54,626 bases of DNA, taken from positions 1 to 54,626 of IMG/VR virus record IMGVR_UViG_3300027868_000010. One strand, written 5' to 3'. Positions 1-7,727 of this stretch are shown one piece after another (position 1 is the stretch's first letter; every line of letters starts with the position of its first letter). Both the position numbers and the translations under genes were made by a program. Source of the DNA: a virus. Under the pieces are notes generated by a model. It ran no database searches and was not told the DNA's origin. It saw only the letters and a program-made list of their open reading frames with translations.

Positions 1-189
1 CATCAGCAATTCCTCCGGACGTGTTTGAAGTCATCGAGGGTATTATGTCAGATGCAGGGGAGAAAGATCAAGTCGCAAAGCTCCTGCTCACCGGAAATCC
101 GAATTTCACGTCTGGAGAGTTCTACAACGCTTTCCACCGGAATGCGGCCCTGTATGAGCTATTTACGATCTCAGGCGATCCCAAGATCA
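1..189. repeat. Terminal repeat of the assembly, left copy
   Basis: Bases 1-189 are repeated at 54438-54626 with one visible difference (A at 63, C at 54500). This is the signature of a circular or circularly permuted genome cut at an arbitrary point inside the large terminase gene. The non-redundant unit is 54,437 bp. The difference changes a Lys codon (AAA) to Gln (CAA) in the terminase, so it is either a population polymorphism or a sequencing error. Confidence 0.93.
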
Positions 190-1052
190 AACATATCGTC
201 GGAGACACGAAACAGAACCACGGCAAGGTATATTACTCGAAACGTGTCACGAAGAAATATTGTGACATCATGGAGAAGAAATATGGAATTGACAGCGCGG
301 TATATGACGTGCGTGTGCGGGGACTATTTCCGAGACTGGACGATGCCGCATGTATTCCGCTCCAATGGGCAGAGCAAGCCGTTGATGTCCAGCTACCTGG
401 ATTCGATTCCGTTGCTGACCCAATTACTGTCGTCATGGACGTTGCGCGTCAAGGTGGAGACGAAACCGTCCTGGCTCTGTTCCGGAAGGGACAATGCATA
501 TCGATGAAGACCTGGGCGAAGACGTCGACGGTCCAATGCGAGGATATCGTGCTTGAGGCGATAAGATCGGTGCGCGCGAGCGGAATGACAGTACTCCGGA
601 CTATCATTGACGAGCCGGGCGTCGGGGGTGGCGTGGTTGACGGGCTTAGACGACGTGACGTAGTTGTGACGCCGTATAATGGCGGCGAGAGCCTAAAAGC
701 CGACAAAGACCCTGCTGACGACATTCGCATGTTCGCAAACCGCAGATCACGTGACTGGTGGTACGCGCGACGCGCATTCGAGCAGGGGTTGATCCATATC
801 CCTGATGACGAGATTTTGGTCAACCAATTGGCGTCGGTCCAATACGGATATAACGAGAAAGAAAAAATCCTGGTCGAGAGCAAAAATAAGATGCGCGACC
901 GTCTCGGCGAGGACGCAAGCCCCGATAGGGCCGATGTGATTGTAATGGGCCTTGCCCCATGGTACTCTTTCCGTTCAAACAACATTGAGGTATCAGAAAA
1001 CGATATCATTGAGGGTGACGACCGACCGATGGCAGAGATGGATTTGTGGTGA
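1..1052 (+). CDS. terL: Terminase large subunit, C-terminal part (continues from the right end)
   Basis: This is the second part of the DNA-packaging ATPase/nuclease; the reading frame enters at base 3, and its beginning is at 53978 on the other side of the circular join. Joined, the protein is 503 residues, normal for a large terminase. The part here starts just after the Walker B acid (sequence GDEAS at the join) and carries the RNase H-like nuclease: an Asp in VVMDVARQGGDET, an acidic IIDEPGVGGG segment and a late Asp in DRADVIVMGLA. It cuts concatemers and feeds DNA through the portal, whose gene follows after a 180-bp regulatory gap. Family assignment is firm; the packaging type (headful or cos) cannot be read from the motifs, though the permuted ends fit headful packaging. 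Confidence 0.93.
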   Translation, partial: SAIPPDVFEVIEGIMSDAGEKDQVAKLLLTGNPNFTSGEFYNAFHRNAALYELFTISGDPKIKHIVGDTKQNHGKVYYSKRVTKKYCDIMEKKYGIDSAVYDVRVRGLFPRLDDAACIPLQWAEQAVDVQLPGFDSVADPITVVMDVARQGGDETVLALFRKGQCISMKTWAKTSTVQCEDIVLEAIRSVRASGMTVLRTIIDEPGVGGGVVDGLRRRDVVVTPYNGGESLKADKDPADDIRMFANRRSRDWWYARRAFEQGLIHIPDDEILVNQLASVQYGYNEKEKILVESKNKMRDRLGEDASPDRADVIVMGLAPWYSFRSNNIEVSENDIIEGDDRPMAEMDLW

Positions 1053-1053
1053 G

Positions 1054-1191
1054 TTTCCTATAAGGGAAATCTTCAAAACTAAAACATACCCACACTTTCG
1101 TGAGTATAACTTCTTTACGGCAGTCGCGGATGGTTTATAATGATATCAATAGGTTAGGTATCTCTTACTTTGTAGAAAATTCCCTATAGAG
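1054..1191 (+). promoter_or_regulatory. Composite regulatory element R1 upstream of the portal
   Basis: This non-coding gap holds three parts in order: an interrupted palindrome TTTCCTATAAGGGAAA (1054-1069), a 27-base block (1086-1112) identical to 51305-51331 that contains the dyad ATACCCAC-n6-GTGAGTAT, and AATTCCCTATAGAG (1178-1191). The same parts in the same order occur at 51276-51426 before the terminase block, with other shared words such as TAGGTTA. Two copies at the heads of two late gene blocks suggest a late promoter or operator. I see no clear -35/-10 pair of sigma70 type, so an activator or phage factor may be needed. Confidence 0.6.
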
Positions 1192-1211
1192 CCTCTGTTA
1201 TGGTTAAAAAG

Positions 1212-1231
1212 GGTTAACAAGGAAATTAACC
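1212..1231 (+). promoter_or_regulatory. Stem-loop presenting the portal ribosome-binding site
   Basis: GGTTAA (1212-1217) and TTAACC (1226-1231) can pair to leave CAAGGAAA as the loop. That loop is the Shine-Dalgarno sequence of the portal gene, whose ATG starts two bases after the stem. A second GGTTAA at 1202-1207 could pair instead. The structure could tune portal translation; this is inference from sequence alone. Confidence 0.45.
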
Positions 1232-1232
1232 A

Positions 1233-2633
1233 ATGGCAAAGCGCCGCGTCCGAGTCAAAGCTGGTTCCCCCCGATCTCCTGGTCGCCCCCTCGCAATTGA
1301 AGGGGAAGCGATGGTCGTAGACGGTGAAGTCGTCCGCAGCTTCATGCCCGCCGGAAAAGGCGGAATGGAGTTCATGGGCGTCGACACCCTGATCAATCGC
1401 AAGGGCTGGTCGATCTACCGAGATATGAAGCACGACGATCAGGTCAAGGCGACATTGGCCTTCAAGAAGATTTTGATCCATGGCAGGTCATGGGAGATGA
1501 AGCCCGCAGTAGCAGAGAACGAAGAGGCTGAAAAAATAGCCAAGTTCGTCAAGCACAACCTCGAGCGGATGAATTTCAAGGAAGTAGCTCGCCAGGGGCT
1601 GTCCGCGCTGGAATTCGGCTTCTCTGCCGGCGAGATCATCTGGGAGGTCGGAGAGTGGGAAGGAGACAAGGCCCTGCTCATCAAGGCGATCAAACACCGT
1701 GATCCGGAGACAATCAAGATCATTGCGGATAAACACGGGAATATCAGCGAATTCAGGCAGGACAGCAAGACCGGGGACAAGATCAGCTTGCCGCCGAACA
1801 AGATTTGGCATTTTGCCCATCAGAGTGAATTCCAGAACCACTACGGCGTATCGGACCTTCGGGCGGCATATCGCAATTGGTGGGCCAAAAAGTTCCTGAT
1901 CAATTTCTGGAACGTTTTCTTGGAGCGGCTTGGCTCTCCCATGACAATGATGAAATATCCGTTGGGCGCGTCCGACGAACTGAAACGACTTCTGAAAGGT
2001 ATCCTGACTGGGTTGTCCGCGAAATCGGAAATCCTAGTGCCCGAGGGCGTGGAAGTCGAATTAATCGAGGCAACTCGGTCAGGAACCGCGACCTATCAGG
2101 AAGCACTCCAATATCACGATAACGCCATATCGCGTGCCCTGCTCGTCGTCGCCCTGCTTGGGGCGGGCGGATCAGACGTGACACGTGGTGCGGACAGCCA
2201 ATCACGTCTCCAATTGCGCGTGCTCTTCAAAATGGCGGACGAACTTGGCAAACAGCTGATGACGACGTTTTCCGAACAGGTGATCAAAAATCTGGTCGAC
2301 ATGAACTTTGAGCACGACAACCTGTATCCCACGTTTATCTGGCAGGACTATGGCGAATTCGAGGGGATAGAAGTCGCCGACACGATCCGGCTGCTGCACG
2401 CGGCGGGAATGGTTGACATGGACCAGGAGGACGTAAATTACGCAAGAAGCATTCTCGGACTACCACTACGAAAGGAAGGTGATCCAGAAGACGAAGTTGT
2501 TCGCCCGCAACCCTTGCCGCCGCCCGCCGATCCGAATAAGCCGCCCCCGAGCGCATCGCAAGGCAACCAAAGCGCCGACAAGGGTGCGGGTGGCAATCGT
2601 GCTACCACCCCAGCAAAAGGGGCAAAGAAATGA
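1233..2633 (+). CDS. Portal protein (Mu gp29-like, DUF935)
   Basis: This 466-residue protein would form the dodecameric ring at the head vertex through which DNA enters and to which the tail attaches. The sequence resembles the DUF935/Mu gp29 portal family: an N-terminal region with KHDDQVKATLAFKK, the central segment with LPPNKIWHFAHQ and GVSDLRAAYRNWWAKKF, and a long helical part around residues 290-370. The tail beyond residue 420 is Pro/Gly/Lys-rich and probably disordered. It follows the large terminase, the usual neighbour. The start has AAGGAA at a good distance. Residues 353-371 (NLVD plus MNFEHDNLYPTFIWQ) are partly repeated in an unrelated small gene at 48952. The stop overlaps the next start (ATGA). 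Confidence 0.88.
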   Translation: MAKRRVRVKAGSPRSPGRPLAIEGEAMVVDGEVVRSFMPAGKGGMEFMGVDTLINRKGWSIYRDMKHDDQVKATLAFKKILIHGRSWEMKPAVAENEEAEKIAKFVKHNLERMNFKEVARQGLSALEFGFSAGEIIWEVGEWEGDKALLIKAIKHRDPETIKIIADKHGNISEFRQDSKTGDKISLPPNKIWHFAHQSEFQNHYGVSDLRAAYRNWWAKKFLINFWNVFLERLGSPMTMMKYPLGASDELKRLLKGILTGLSAKSEILVPEGVEVELIEATRSGTATYQEALQYHDNAISRALLVVALLGAGGSDVTRGADSQSRLQLRVLFKMADELGKQLMTTFSEQVIKNLVDMNFEHDNLYPTFIWQDYGEFEGIEVADTIRLLHAAGMVDMDQEDVNYARSILGLPLRKEGDPEDEVVRPQPLPPPADPNKPPPSASQGNQSADKGAGGNRATTPAKGAKK

Positions 2634-2800
2634 TTGAGACATGGCTTCACATCATCGGACCTATGGTTATTGGCGTCGCCGCCGGTCTCATGATTTATGA
2701 TATCGCAAAGTGGACATTGAAGCGCCTAGTGTTCGCAATTCTGAACCCTATCTATTCCGCAACGAAGTGGAAGCGTCTACGAGGGGTCCTGAGAGGATGA
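2630..2800 (+). CDS. Small membrane protein of the head module
   Basis: This 56-residue protein starts on the ATGA overlap with the portal stop. One hydrophobic stretch runs from about residue 6 to 21 (HIIGPMVIGVAAGLMI), followed by a basic amphipathic tail rich in Trp, Lys and Arg. That shape suggests a single-pass inner-membrane peptide. Its own stop overlaps the next start by ATGA, so three genes here are translationally coupled. I do not recognise a family; its place directly after the portal gives no firm function. Confidence 0.6.
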   Translation: MIETWLHIIGPMVIGVAAGLMIYDIAKWTLKRLVFAILNPIYSATKWKRLRGVLRG

Positions 2801-3045
2801 ACCTCCCCATAGTCCTCACCATCGCCGCAATGGTTCCGTCAGTGATTGGTGGGACGTGGGTCGGCTACAACTCATACGACGAGATCAAAACGCAAGTCGC
2901 GGAGAATACGACGGCACGATTGTTGAACACGTGGCAAAGGTTGAGTGCAGCCAAAAAGGAGCGTAGACTGTCTCGTGAAGAATTCATAGCGTGGTGTGAT
3001 GCTGGTATCCGGCTACGCATCATCACCACATGCAAGGAGAATTGA
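2797..3045 (+). CDS. Small protein with N-terminal membrane segment
   Basis: This 82-residue protein has a hydrophobic N-terminus (LPIVLTIAAMVPSVIGGTWVG) and a charged C-terminal half (AAKKERRLSREEFIAWC). The ATG at 2797 overlaps the previous stop (ATGA) and is preferred to longer starts, which would run back into the upstream gene. The hydrophobic start could be a membrane anchor or a signal sequence. Together with the preceding 56-residue protein it may form a membrane pair. Family not recognised. Confidence 0.6.
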   Translation: MNLPIVLTIAAMVPSVIGGTWVGYNSYDEIKTQVAENTTARLLNTWQRLSAAKKERRLSREEFIAWCDAGIRLRIITTCKEN

Positions 3046-3046
3046 A

Positions 3047-3301
3047 ATGGCTGTTGAATGGGACATGGAAAAGAGTGGCCCGGCGACGCGCGCCGAGGCT
3101 GTCACTCCCGCAGATAGTTCCGATCTGACCAACGTCGCACGCGCCCTGTTCGTCGGCACAGGTGGAAACCTGAAAGTTGAAATGCAGGGCGGTGACGTCA
3201 TCACGTTCACTGGCGTTGTCGGCGGGACGCTGTATCCGTTCGCCGTGACGAAGGTGTTCTCTGGCTCGACGACCGCTTCGAACATCACGGCGATCCGATA
3301 A
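3047..3301 (+). CDS. Spike base protein, RCAP_Rcc01079-like
   Basis: This 84-residue protein matches the pattern of the spike base family first named from the Rhodobacter gene transfer agent: an N-terminal TRAEAVTPADSSDLTNVARALFVG, then alternating beta strands ending in Gly-rich turns (GGDVITFTGVVGGTLYP) and a final AVTKVFSGSTTASNITAI-type strand. In gene transfer agents the homologue sits at head spikes and anchors fibres. Here it precedes large fibre-like proteins, which fits that job. AAGGAG lies 7-8 bases before the ATG at 3047. The stop and the next start overlap as TAATG. Confidence 0.75.
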   Translation: MAVEWDMEKSGPATRAEAVTPADSSDLTNVARALFVGTGGNLKVEMQGGDVITFTGVVGGTLYPFAVTKVFSGSTTASNITAIR

Positions 3302-3762
3302 TGGCGACAGTCATCCTCACGTCTCCCACGAAGAACGGCGTCCTCACTGATATGAAGGGTGTCGCGCGGGGGAAAATTGCGTTCAATCCAGTTCAGAAAA
3401 ATAGCAAGGGTGATGATGAGCTTGCTCCCCGTTTTCATCTGAGGGGGAAATCTCACCCTGGTCCCAAAGGTATCGTGACGGTTCCGGATGTGAAATCTGT
3501 CGTGGACATCGCGACATATCAAACTCCCTATCGGACCAAGGACGCGACCAAGACAACCCCTGCTAAATTCAGTCCATTTACGTTCATCTATATGCAGATG
3601 TCCAAGGATAGCTTTGAAGACCTTTTGAGGGCGGCAAGCGCGCAGGGAAGGATCGGAAACATGACCATTGCATACGCCACTGGCGTATCTCCTGAAATAG
3701 GAAACGGTGACGGGACTTGGGGTGTTGACCCACAGACCAACGGCGTTCAGTTGACATTCTAA
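3301..3762 (+). CDS. Hypothetical head-module protein
   Basis: This 153-residue protein starts on a TAATG overlap with the spike base gene and ends on one with the fibre gene that follows. It looks soluble, with no membrane segment, and is rich in Thr, Lys and Gly (for example ATYQTPYRTKDATKTTP). I recognise no domain. Its place between spike base and head fibre suggests a virion role, perhaps a small connector or decoration protein. Confidence 0.7.
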   Translation: MATVILTSPTKNGVLTDMKGVARGKIAFNPVQKNSKGDDELAPRFHLRGKSHPGPKGIVTVPDVKSVVDIATYQTPYRTKDATKTTPAKFSPFTFIYMQMSKDSFEDLLRAASAQGRIGNMTIAYATGVSPEIGNGDGTWGVDPQTNGVQLTF

Positions 3763-5588
3763 TGACCAATATTTTAGATATCCAATTTGTCGGAATGTCC
3801 CAGGTTCAGCTTCTGAACCTAGACCTTGTCTCGAGTATCACGACCGCGCGCATGGTTCACGATAGCAATGGTGTTCTTGGGTATACCCCCGAAAATCTGG
3901 TCGAGGACAGCGAGGCTCTGGAAGAGTGGACGGGGGTCCGGACGACTCAGAGCAACGCGACGGACAGCTACGAAGATATTTCTCTCAGTTCTATCTTTGA
4001 GACGACCGACAACAACACCCACCACACGAATAACACGGCGGCGACAACCATCGCCAACATCACATATACCTATTCCGGGTATCTGAAAAAGCTTGGCCGG
4101 CAGTATGTCACCCTGCATGTCTCGGGGTCGGACGCTTATGTCACTATTGATCTGGATGCTGGCACCGTAGAGGCGACTGGCGGAACGAATTATATCTCCA
4201 GTTCAATCTCTCTCGATTTGGGAAGCGGTGTTTATCTGTGTTCCCTATCCCTGTCTGTTGGGGCGACCAGCCTAACCCCCACGATTTATATGAACGAAGA
4301 CGCAACGGATGCGATCACAGGAACGTATGTCGGCGACGTCACGAAGGGTGTGAAGTCTGGCGGCTTTGTTCTCAATCGTGGGACGACGCGCGATCCGTAT
4401 TTCGCGACGACCGGCGCGGCTCGCTTCGGACCTCGCCTTGGTGCCAATCTTTTCGATGGTGTCTCATGGGCAGATAACGGCATTGGAACGTTCTCCGCTT
4501 ACACGAATGAATATCTCAACAACGAAGATATGGCGACATCCCATACCGACAGTGCCACGACCACGATCAACGCGAATGCGACAGCCGCCCCTGACGGCGA
4601 GACCACGGCGGATAGAATTATCGATGACTCTTCGACCGGAACGGGCGGCGTCTCTTCCCTGGTCACATTGACGTTGGCTGGGACGGGTGTTCACACGTTC
4701 TCAAAATTTGTCAAGGCAGATGGACTGGACGAGTGTGCCCTTGAAACCGCGCTCTTCGATGCTGGCGGAAATGGTGTCTCGTATTTCGATCTGACTGGTG
4801 CAGGGGCCGTGAACACGGAACATGCGAACCATACCGCGCGCATCGAGAACTGGGGCGGCGGCTGGTATGTATGTGCTGTGACGTTCACAACCTCCGCAGA
4901 CTTGGTCGGGACGTGTCAGCTTCACGTTGTCCAGACAACCGACTCCCTGACCGTTGACCTTGACGGGACAAGCTCCCTGTTCTCCTGGGGAGGAATGATT
5001 ACTGCGACGGCGACCCCGATGCCATATAGCGGAGTGACCACTTCGGCTGCTCGCGCAACGGCGGTTGACAGTCTTACCCAGTCTATCAGCACAATTATTG
5101 GCTGGACCGATCTCAGTGGGACCATATATATGAAGTGTAAAAAGCCCTGGATATCTGGACAGGAGCAATACGTTTTCACTATCAACGACGATGGGTCGTC
5201 TAATCAGATATTCTCGTCCATCAATAGCAGTGGAATTATAACGGGCCATATATTTGTTGGAGGGTTCCAGATGCAGGAATTCTATTCTATAGCTATTGCT
5301 GATGGAGACCTGTTCCAGTATGCCTTCGGGTGGGCTGCGAATGATGGCGGTCACTCGAAAGATGGGGCAGCAATCGAAGTGGACACGGCGATCACCATGC
5401 CGACTGGCTTTATCGATCTTGATATCGGGAAGCGGCACAGTAATACCCTTCAATTTAATGGGTATATTCATCGTGTGACGTTGGACAATGAAAAATTTGC
5501 CAGTGCGTCTATCGTCAACTTATCTGGGAATGGTCCTTCATCGAATAAAGAAAATCGAATTGGCGTCACCGTTGGGATGGGGATATGA
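3762..5588 (+). CDS. Head spike/fibre protein with carbohydrate-binding-like modules
   Basis: This 608-residue protein is Ser/Thr/Gly-rich and beta-rich, with no membrane segments. At least two modules of about 150 residues recur: an opening like ENLVEDSEALEEWTGV, an inner ATAAPDGETTADRIIDD, then a strand such as GTGVHTFSKFVKADG and a Trp-rich WGGGWYVC. This is the pattern of the phage head spike fibre domain, a jelly-roll type fold related to carbohydrate-binding modules. The C-terminal 180 residues resemble a concanavalin-like lectin domain (NGYIHRVTLDNEKF). It probably projects from the head or neck and touches the cell surface. It follows the spike base protein, its likely anchor. Confidence 0.72.
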   Translation: MTNILDIQFVGMSQVQLLNLDLVSSITTARMVHDSNGVLGYTPENLVEDSEALEEWTGVRTTQSNATDSYEDISLSSIFETTDNNTHHTNNTAATTIANITYTYSGYLKKLGRQYVTLHVSGSDAYVTIDLDAGTVEATGGTNYISSSISLDLGSGVYLCSLSLSVGATSLTPTIYMNEDATDAITGTYVGDVTKGVKSGGFVLNRGTTRDPYFATTGAARFGPRLGANLFDGVSWADNGIGTFSAYTNEYLNNEDMATSHTDSATTTINANATAAPDGETTADRIIDDSSTGTGGVSSLVTLTLAGTGVHTFSKFVKADGLDECALETALFDAGGNGVSYFDLTGAGAVNTEHANHTARIENWGGGWYVCAVTFTTSADLVGTCQLHVVQTTDSLTVDLDGTSSLFSWGGMITATATPMPYSGVTTSAARATAVDSLTQSISTIIGWTDLSGTIYMKCKKPWISGQEQYVFTINDDGSSNQIFSSINSSGIITGHIFVGGFQMQEFYSIAIADGDLFQYAFGWAANDGGHSKDGAAIEVDTAITMPTGFIDLDIGKRHSNTLQFNGYIHRVTLDNEKFASASIVNLSGNGPSSNKENRIGVTVGMGI

Positions 5589-5748
5589 GTAGGTTTGCAG
5601 GCAACGAAAAAAGAACAAAGGCGGTGGGCTTTCAATCACTCTTGAAGGCGTGTATGCTTTTGAAGATGGTTTTATGCCCGCTGCACTTTCGGCTCAAGTG
5701 ACGAGCATCACAAGCGGTAGCCCGCTGAAAATTTTATTCGGAGTTTAA
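5585..5748 (+). CDS. Small head-module gene needing a -1 frameshift (or holding an indel)
   Basis: An ATG at 5585 overlaps the previous stop as ATGA, the usual junction in this genome, and opens with MSRFAGNEK. In the zero frame this ends as a 38-residue peptide at 5701. If one base is gained, or -1 slippage occurs, at the run of six A (5596-5601), reading continues as a sensible protein of about 54 residues (KGGGLSITLEGVYAFEDGF, later TSITSGSPLKILFGV) to the TAA at 5746-5748, two bases before the next gene. Either a homopolymer sequencing error, a real mutation or a programmed shift explains this. The A-run is not in the classical phase for a slippery heptamer, so an indel is more likely. 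Confidence 0.45.
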
Positions 5749-5749
5749 A

Positions 5750-6664
5750 ATGCCCAAACGTCTAAACTTCCCTCGAAATGAGGCATCGCGGCGCGATAGG
5801 ATCGCTGGCCGTGAAATCTACAACGCAGCAACCCGCAATATCAAGTCGCGGAACGATGCTCTCGCCCAGAGCCGGTATCCCACGATTGGTGGAGATATCG
5901 TTCTGAGCGGCACCGCCATCAGCGGCGGCGTCACCGAGGAAATGATGGTCAACGGATCGGAGACCTTGATCCTGACCCTGAGTGGTGATACGTGGCATGC
6001 AGATATCGGCGCGAACAACGAAATAACTGATGCCCTGATCGCTGGCTTCTCGACCCTCGAGGCAGAAGCCGCTGGCTTCATTGCCCAGATCATCGGCGGC
6101 GACGGCGCGCTTGACAATACCGATATCGTTCGAACCAGCGCCACAGTCGTCACTATCACCTTCCCAGCTTCCGCTTCATTCTCGATTGCGGCTTCCGAAG
6201 TCGTGAACATAGATGTTCCAGGTCTCTGCACGGCGAAGGGTATCGATCCGACTTCTGACAGTTTCACCGTCACCGGAAACGTCTCCATCGCCCTGACCGG
6301 CACCGCGATTGCTGGCGGCGTCCTCGAAAGCGAGATCGTCACCGGCTCCGAGACTGTCATCATCACCCTCACGGGCGACACCTGGGCCGCTACCATCGCA
6401 GCGGACAACGCCATCACCACGGCGTTCCTCGCGGCTATCCTTGGAGACCTTGCCGATGCGGCTGGCTGGAATGCTCAGATGGCTCTCGTACACGGCGACT
6501 TGGCGCGGACCAGTGCCACGATCCTGACGCTCACCCTGCCCGCCACGGCTGGCTACTCGATCACGACCGGTAATGAGACCGTCACCGTCCCCGTCCAGTC
6601 GGACGCGGTTGCGGGAGGAATTGTCCCTGTCTCCAAAACCTTCGTCATTACGGAAGGATCGTAA
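5750..6664 (+). CDS. Structural protein with two tandem Ig-like repeats
   Basis: This 304-residue protein has a basic N-terminus (MPKRLNFPRNEASRRDR) and then two related halves of about 115 residues. Each begins with a near-identical block: IVLSGTAISGGVTEEMMVNG then SETLILTLSGDTW, and IALTGTAIAGGVLESEIVTG then SETVIITLTGDTW. The second half ends in beta strands up to FVITEGS. Such repeated beta domains are typical of virion decoration or fibre proteins that bind surfaces. No catalytic motif is seen. It sits between the head fibre and the capsid protease. Confidence 0.68.
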   Translation: MPKRLNFPRNEASRRDRIAGREIYNAATRNIKSRNDALAQSRYPTIGGDIVLSGTAISGGVTEEMMVNGSETLILTLSGDTWHADIGANNEITDALIAGFSTLEAEAAGFIAQIIGGDGALDNTDIVRTSATVVTITFPASASFSIAASEVVNIDVPGLCTAKGIDPTSDSFTVTGNVSIALTGTAIAGGVLESEIVTGSETVIITLTGDTWAATIAADNAITTAFLAAILGDLADAAGWNAQMALVHGDLARTSATILTLTLPATAGYSITTGNETVTVPVQSDAVAGGIVPVSKTFVITEGS

Positions 6665-6665
6665 G

Positions 6666-7724
6666 ATGGCAAAGCGCATTGAAGGAGTCGAGATTTTCGC
6701 CACCGGCAAGCACCGGGGAAGTCAGGTCGTCGACATCACGCAGGACGATCTCGCAGAAATGGTGAACTCGTTCAATGAACTCACACCCGTTGGCGGCTTT
6801 CAACCGATGTTGAAACTGGGCCATACGGAAGTTCAGAAGTTTTTCGGCAACCGGAAGGGTGCCCCCAACCTTGGTATCGTTGACAAAATCTGGATCGAGG
6901 GAAACAAAATCCTCGCCGACTTCGCCAACGTTCCCGATGCCCTTTTCGAGTTGATAAAAGAGCGTCGCTTTAATTCCGTAAGTATTGAAATGTTCCCGAA
7001 AACCGAGTTTAATGGGAAACAGTTCAAAAACGTACTTACGGCGGTCGCGCTCTTGGGCGCGGAACTACCGGCGGTCAAGGGTTTGAAAGAACTCGCCGCC
7101 ACACTCTTCACCGCGGAACCGGATGGTCCGGAATTCACTGGTGAAGTGGTCGAGCTTAAGGAGCAAAACGACATGACAACCTATTCTCAAGAGCAAGTTG
7201 ACGCGCTCGTCGAGGCGGCTGTTGGCAAAGCGGTGGAGACGGTTCAAGCCGAATTCGCCGAACAGGTTTCCACTCTTGAGACCAGCGTTGCCGATGCCGA
7301 GACCGCCAAGAAGACTGCCGAGGACAATCTCCGCACCTTCGAAGACGACACACGGAAAGCCACCGCCGAGGCGATGGTCGACAAAGCCATCGAAGACGGC
7401 AAGGTTCTTCCGAAGAACAAGGATAGCATTCTGGCCCTGGCCCTGAATATCACGGGTTCCGTGAAGTTCGGTGACAAGGAAGAGTCGATGTCCCAGGTGT
7501 TCGCCGAATTCATCGACAGTCTTCCCAAGGTGGTTGACCTTGATGAGAAAGGCAATGGCGGAAGCCCCGACAAGGGCGAGTATGCCGATGCCAGCGCCGA
7601 GGTTCACGTCAAGGCCGACGCCAAGATGAAAGCAAACGACGGCATGGATTATGCCACCGCACGAACCGTTGTCCTGTCCGAGGACGAGGAACTGAAAGTG
7701 CGCTATTTCGGATTGGAGGAATAA
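6666..7724 (+). CDS. Capsid maturation protease fused to scaffold
   Basis: This 352-residue protein combines two functions. Residues 1-155 resemble Mu gpI-like prohead serine proteases (KRIEGVEIFATGKHRG, LKLGHTEV, ERRFNSVSIEMFP, LTAVALLGAELPAVKG). Residues 170-352 are charged and helical, with a coiled coil (VQAEFAEQVSTLETSVADAE), typical of scaffold. The protease would cut scaffold and capsid proteins during head maturation. It lies before decoration and major capsid genes, as expected. The start at 6666 follows the previous stop directly; longer starts run into the upstream gene. A second start inside the frame at 7173 would make scaffold alone. Confidence 0.83.
   Translation: MAKRIEGVEIFATGKHRGSQVVDITQDDLAEMVNSFNELTPVGGFQPMLKLGHTEVQKFFGNRKGAPNLGIVDKIWIEGNKILADFANVPDALFELIKERRFNSVSIEMFPKTEFNGKQFKNVLTAVALLGAELPAVKGLKELAATLFTAEPDGPEFTGEVVELKEQNDMTTYSQEQVDALVEAAVGKAVETVQAEFAEQVSTLETSVADAETAKKTAEDNLRTFEDDTRKATAEAMVDKAIEDGKVLPKNKDSILALALNITGSVKFGDKEESMSQVFAEFIDSLPKVVDLDEKGNGGSPDKGEYADASAEVHVKADAKMKANDGMDYATARTVVLSEDEELKVRYFGLEE
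7173..7724 (+). CDS. Nested scaffold protein (internal in-frame start)
   Basis: An ATG at 7173 in the frame of the protease gene is preceded by a perfect AAGGAG (7158-7163) nine bases upstream. It falls exactly at the junction between the protease domain and the coiled-coil part, and would give a 183-residue free scaffold beginning MTTYSQEQVDALV. Nested scaffolds of this kind are known in lambda (C/Nu3). The strong site within coding sequence argues for real use. Confidence 0.65.
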   Translation: MTTYSQEQVDALVEAAVGKAVETVQAEFAEQVSTLETSVADAETAKKTAEDNLRTFEDDTRKATAEAMVDKAIEDGKVLPKNKDSILALALNITGSVKFGDKEESMSQVFAEFIDSLPKVVDLDEKGNGGSPDKGEYADASAEVHVKADAKMKANDGMDYATARTVVLSEDEELKVRYFGLEE

Positions 7725-7727
7725 GTC

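Noticed and set aside
5594-5602. Classical -1 slippery heptamer A AAA AAG in the small gene at 5585
   Set aside because: The six A plus G are present, but the zero frame reads GAA AAA AGA, which is the wrong phase for tandem slippage; an indel is the simpler explanation.
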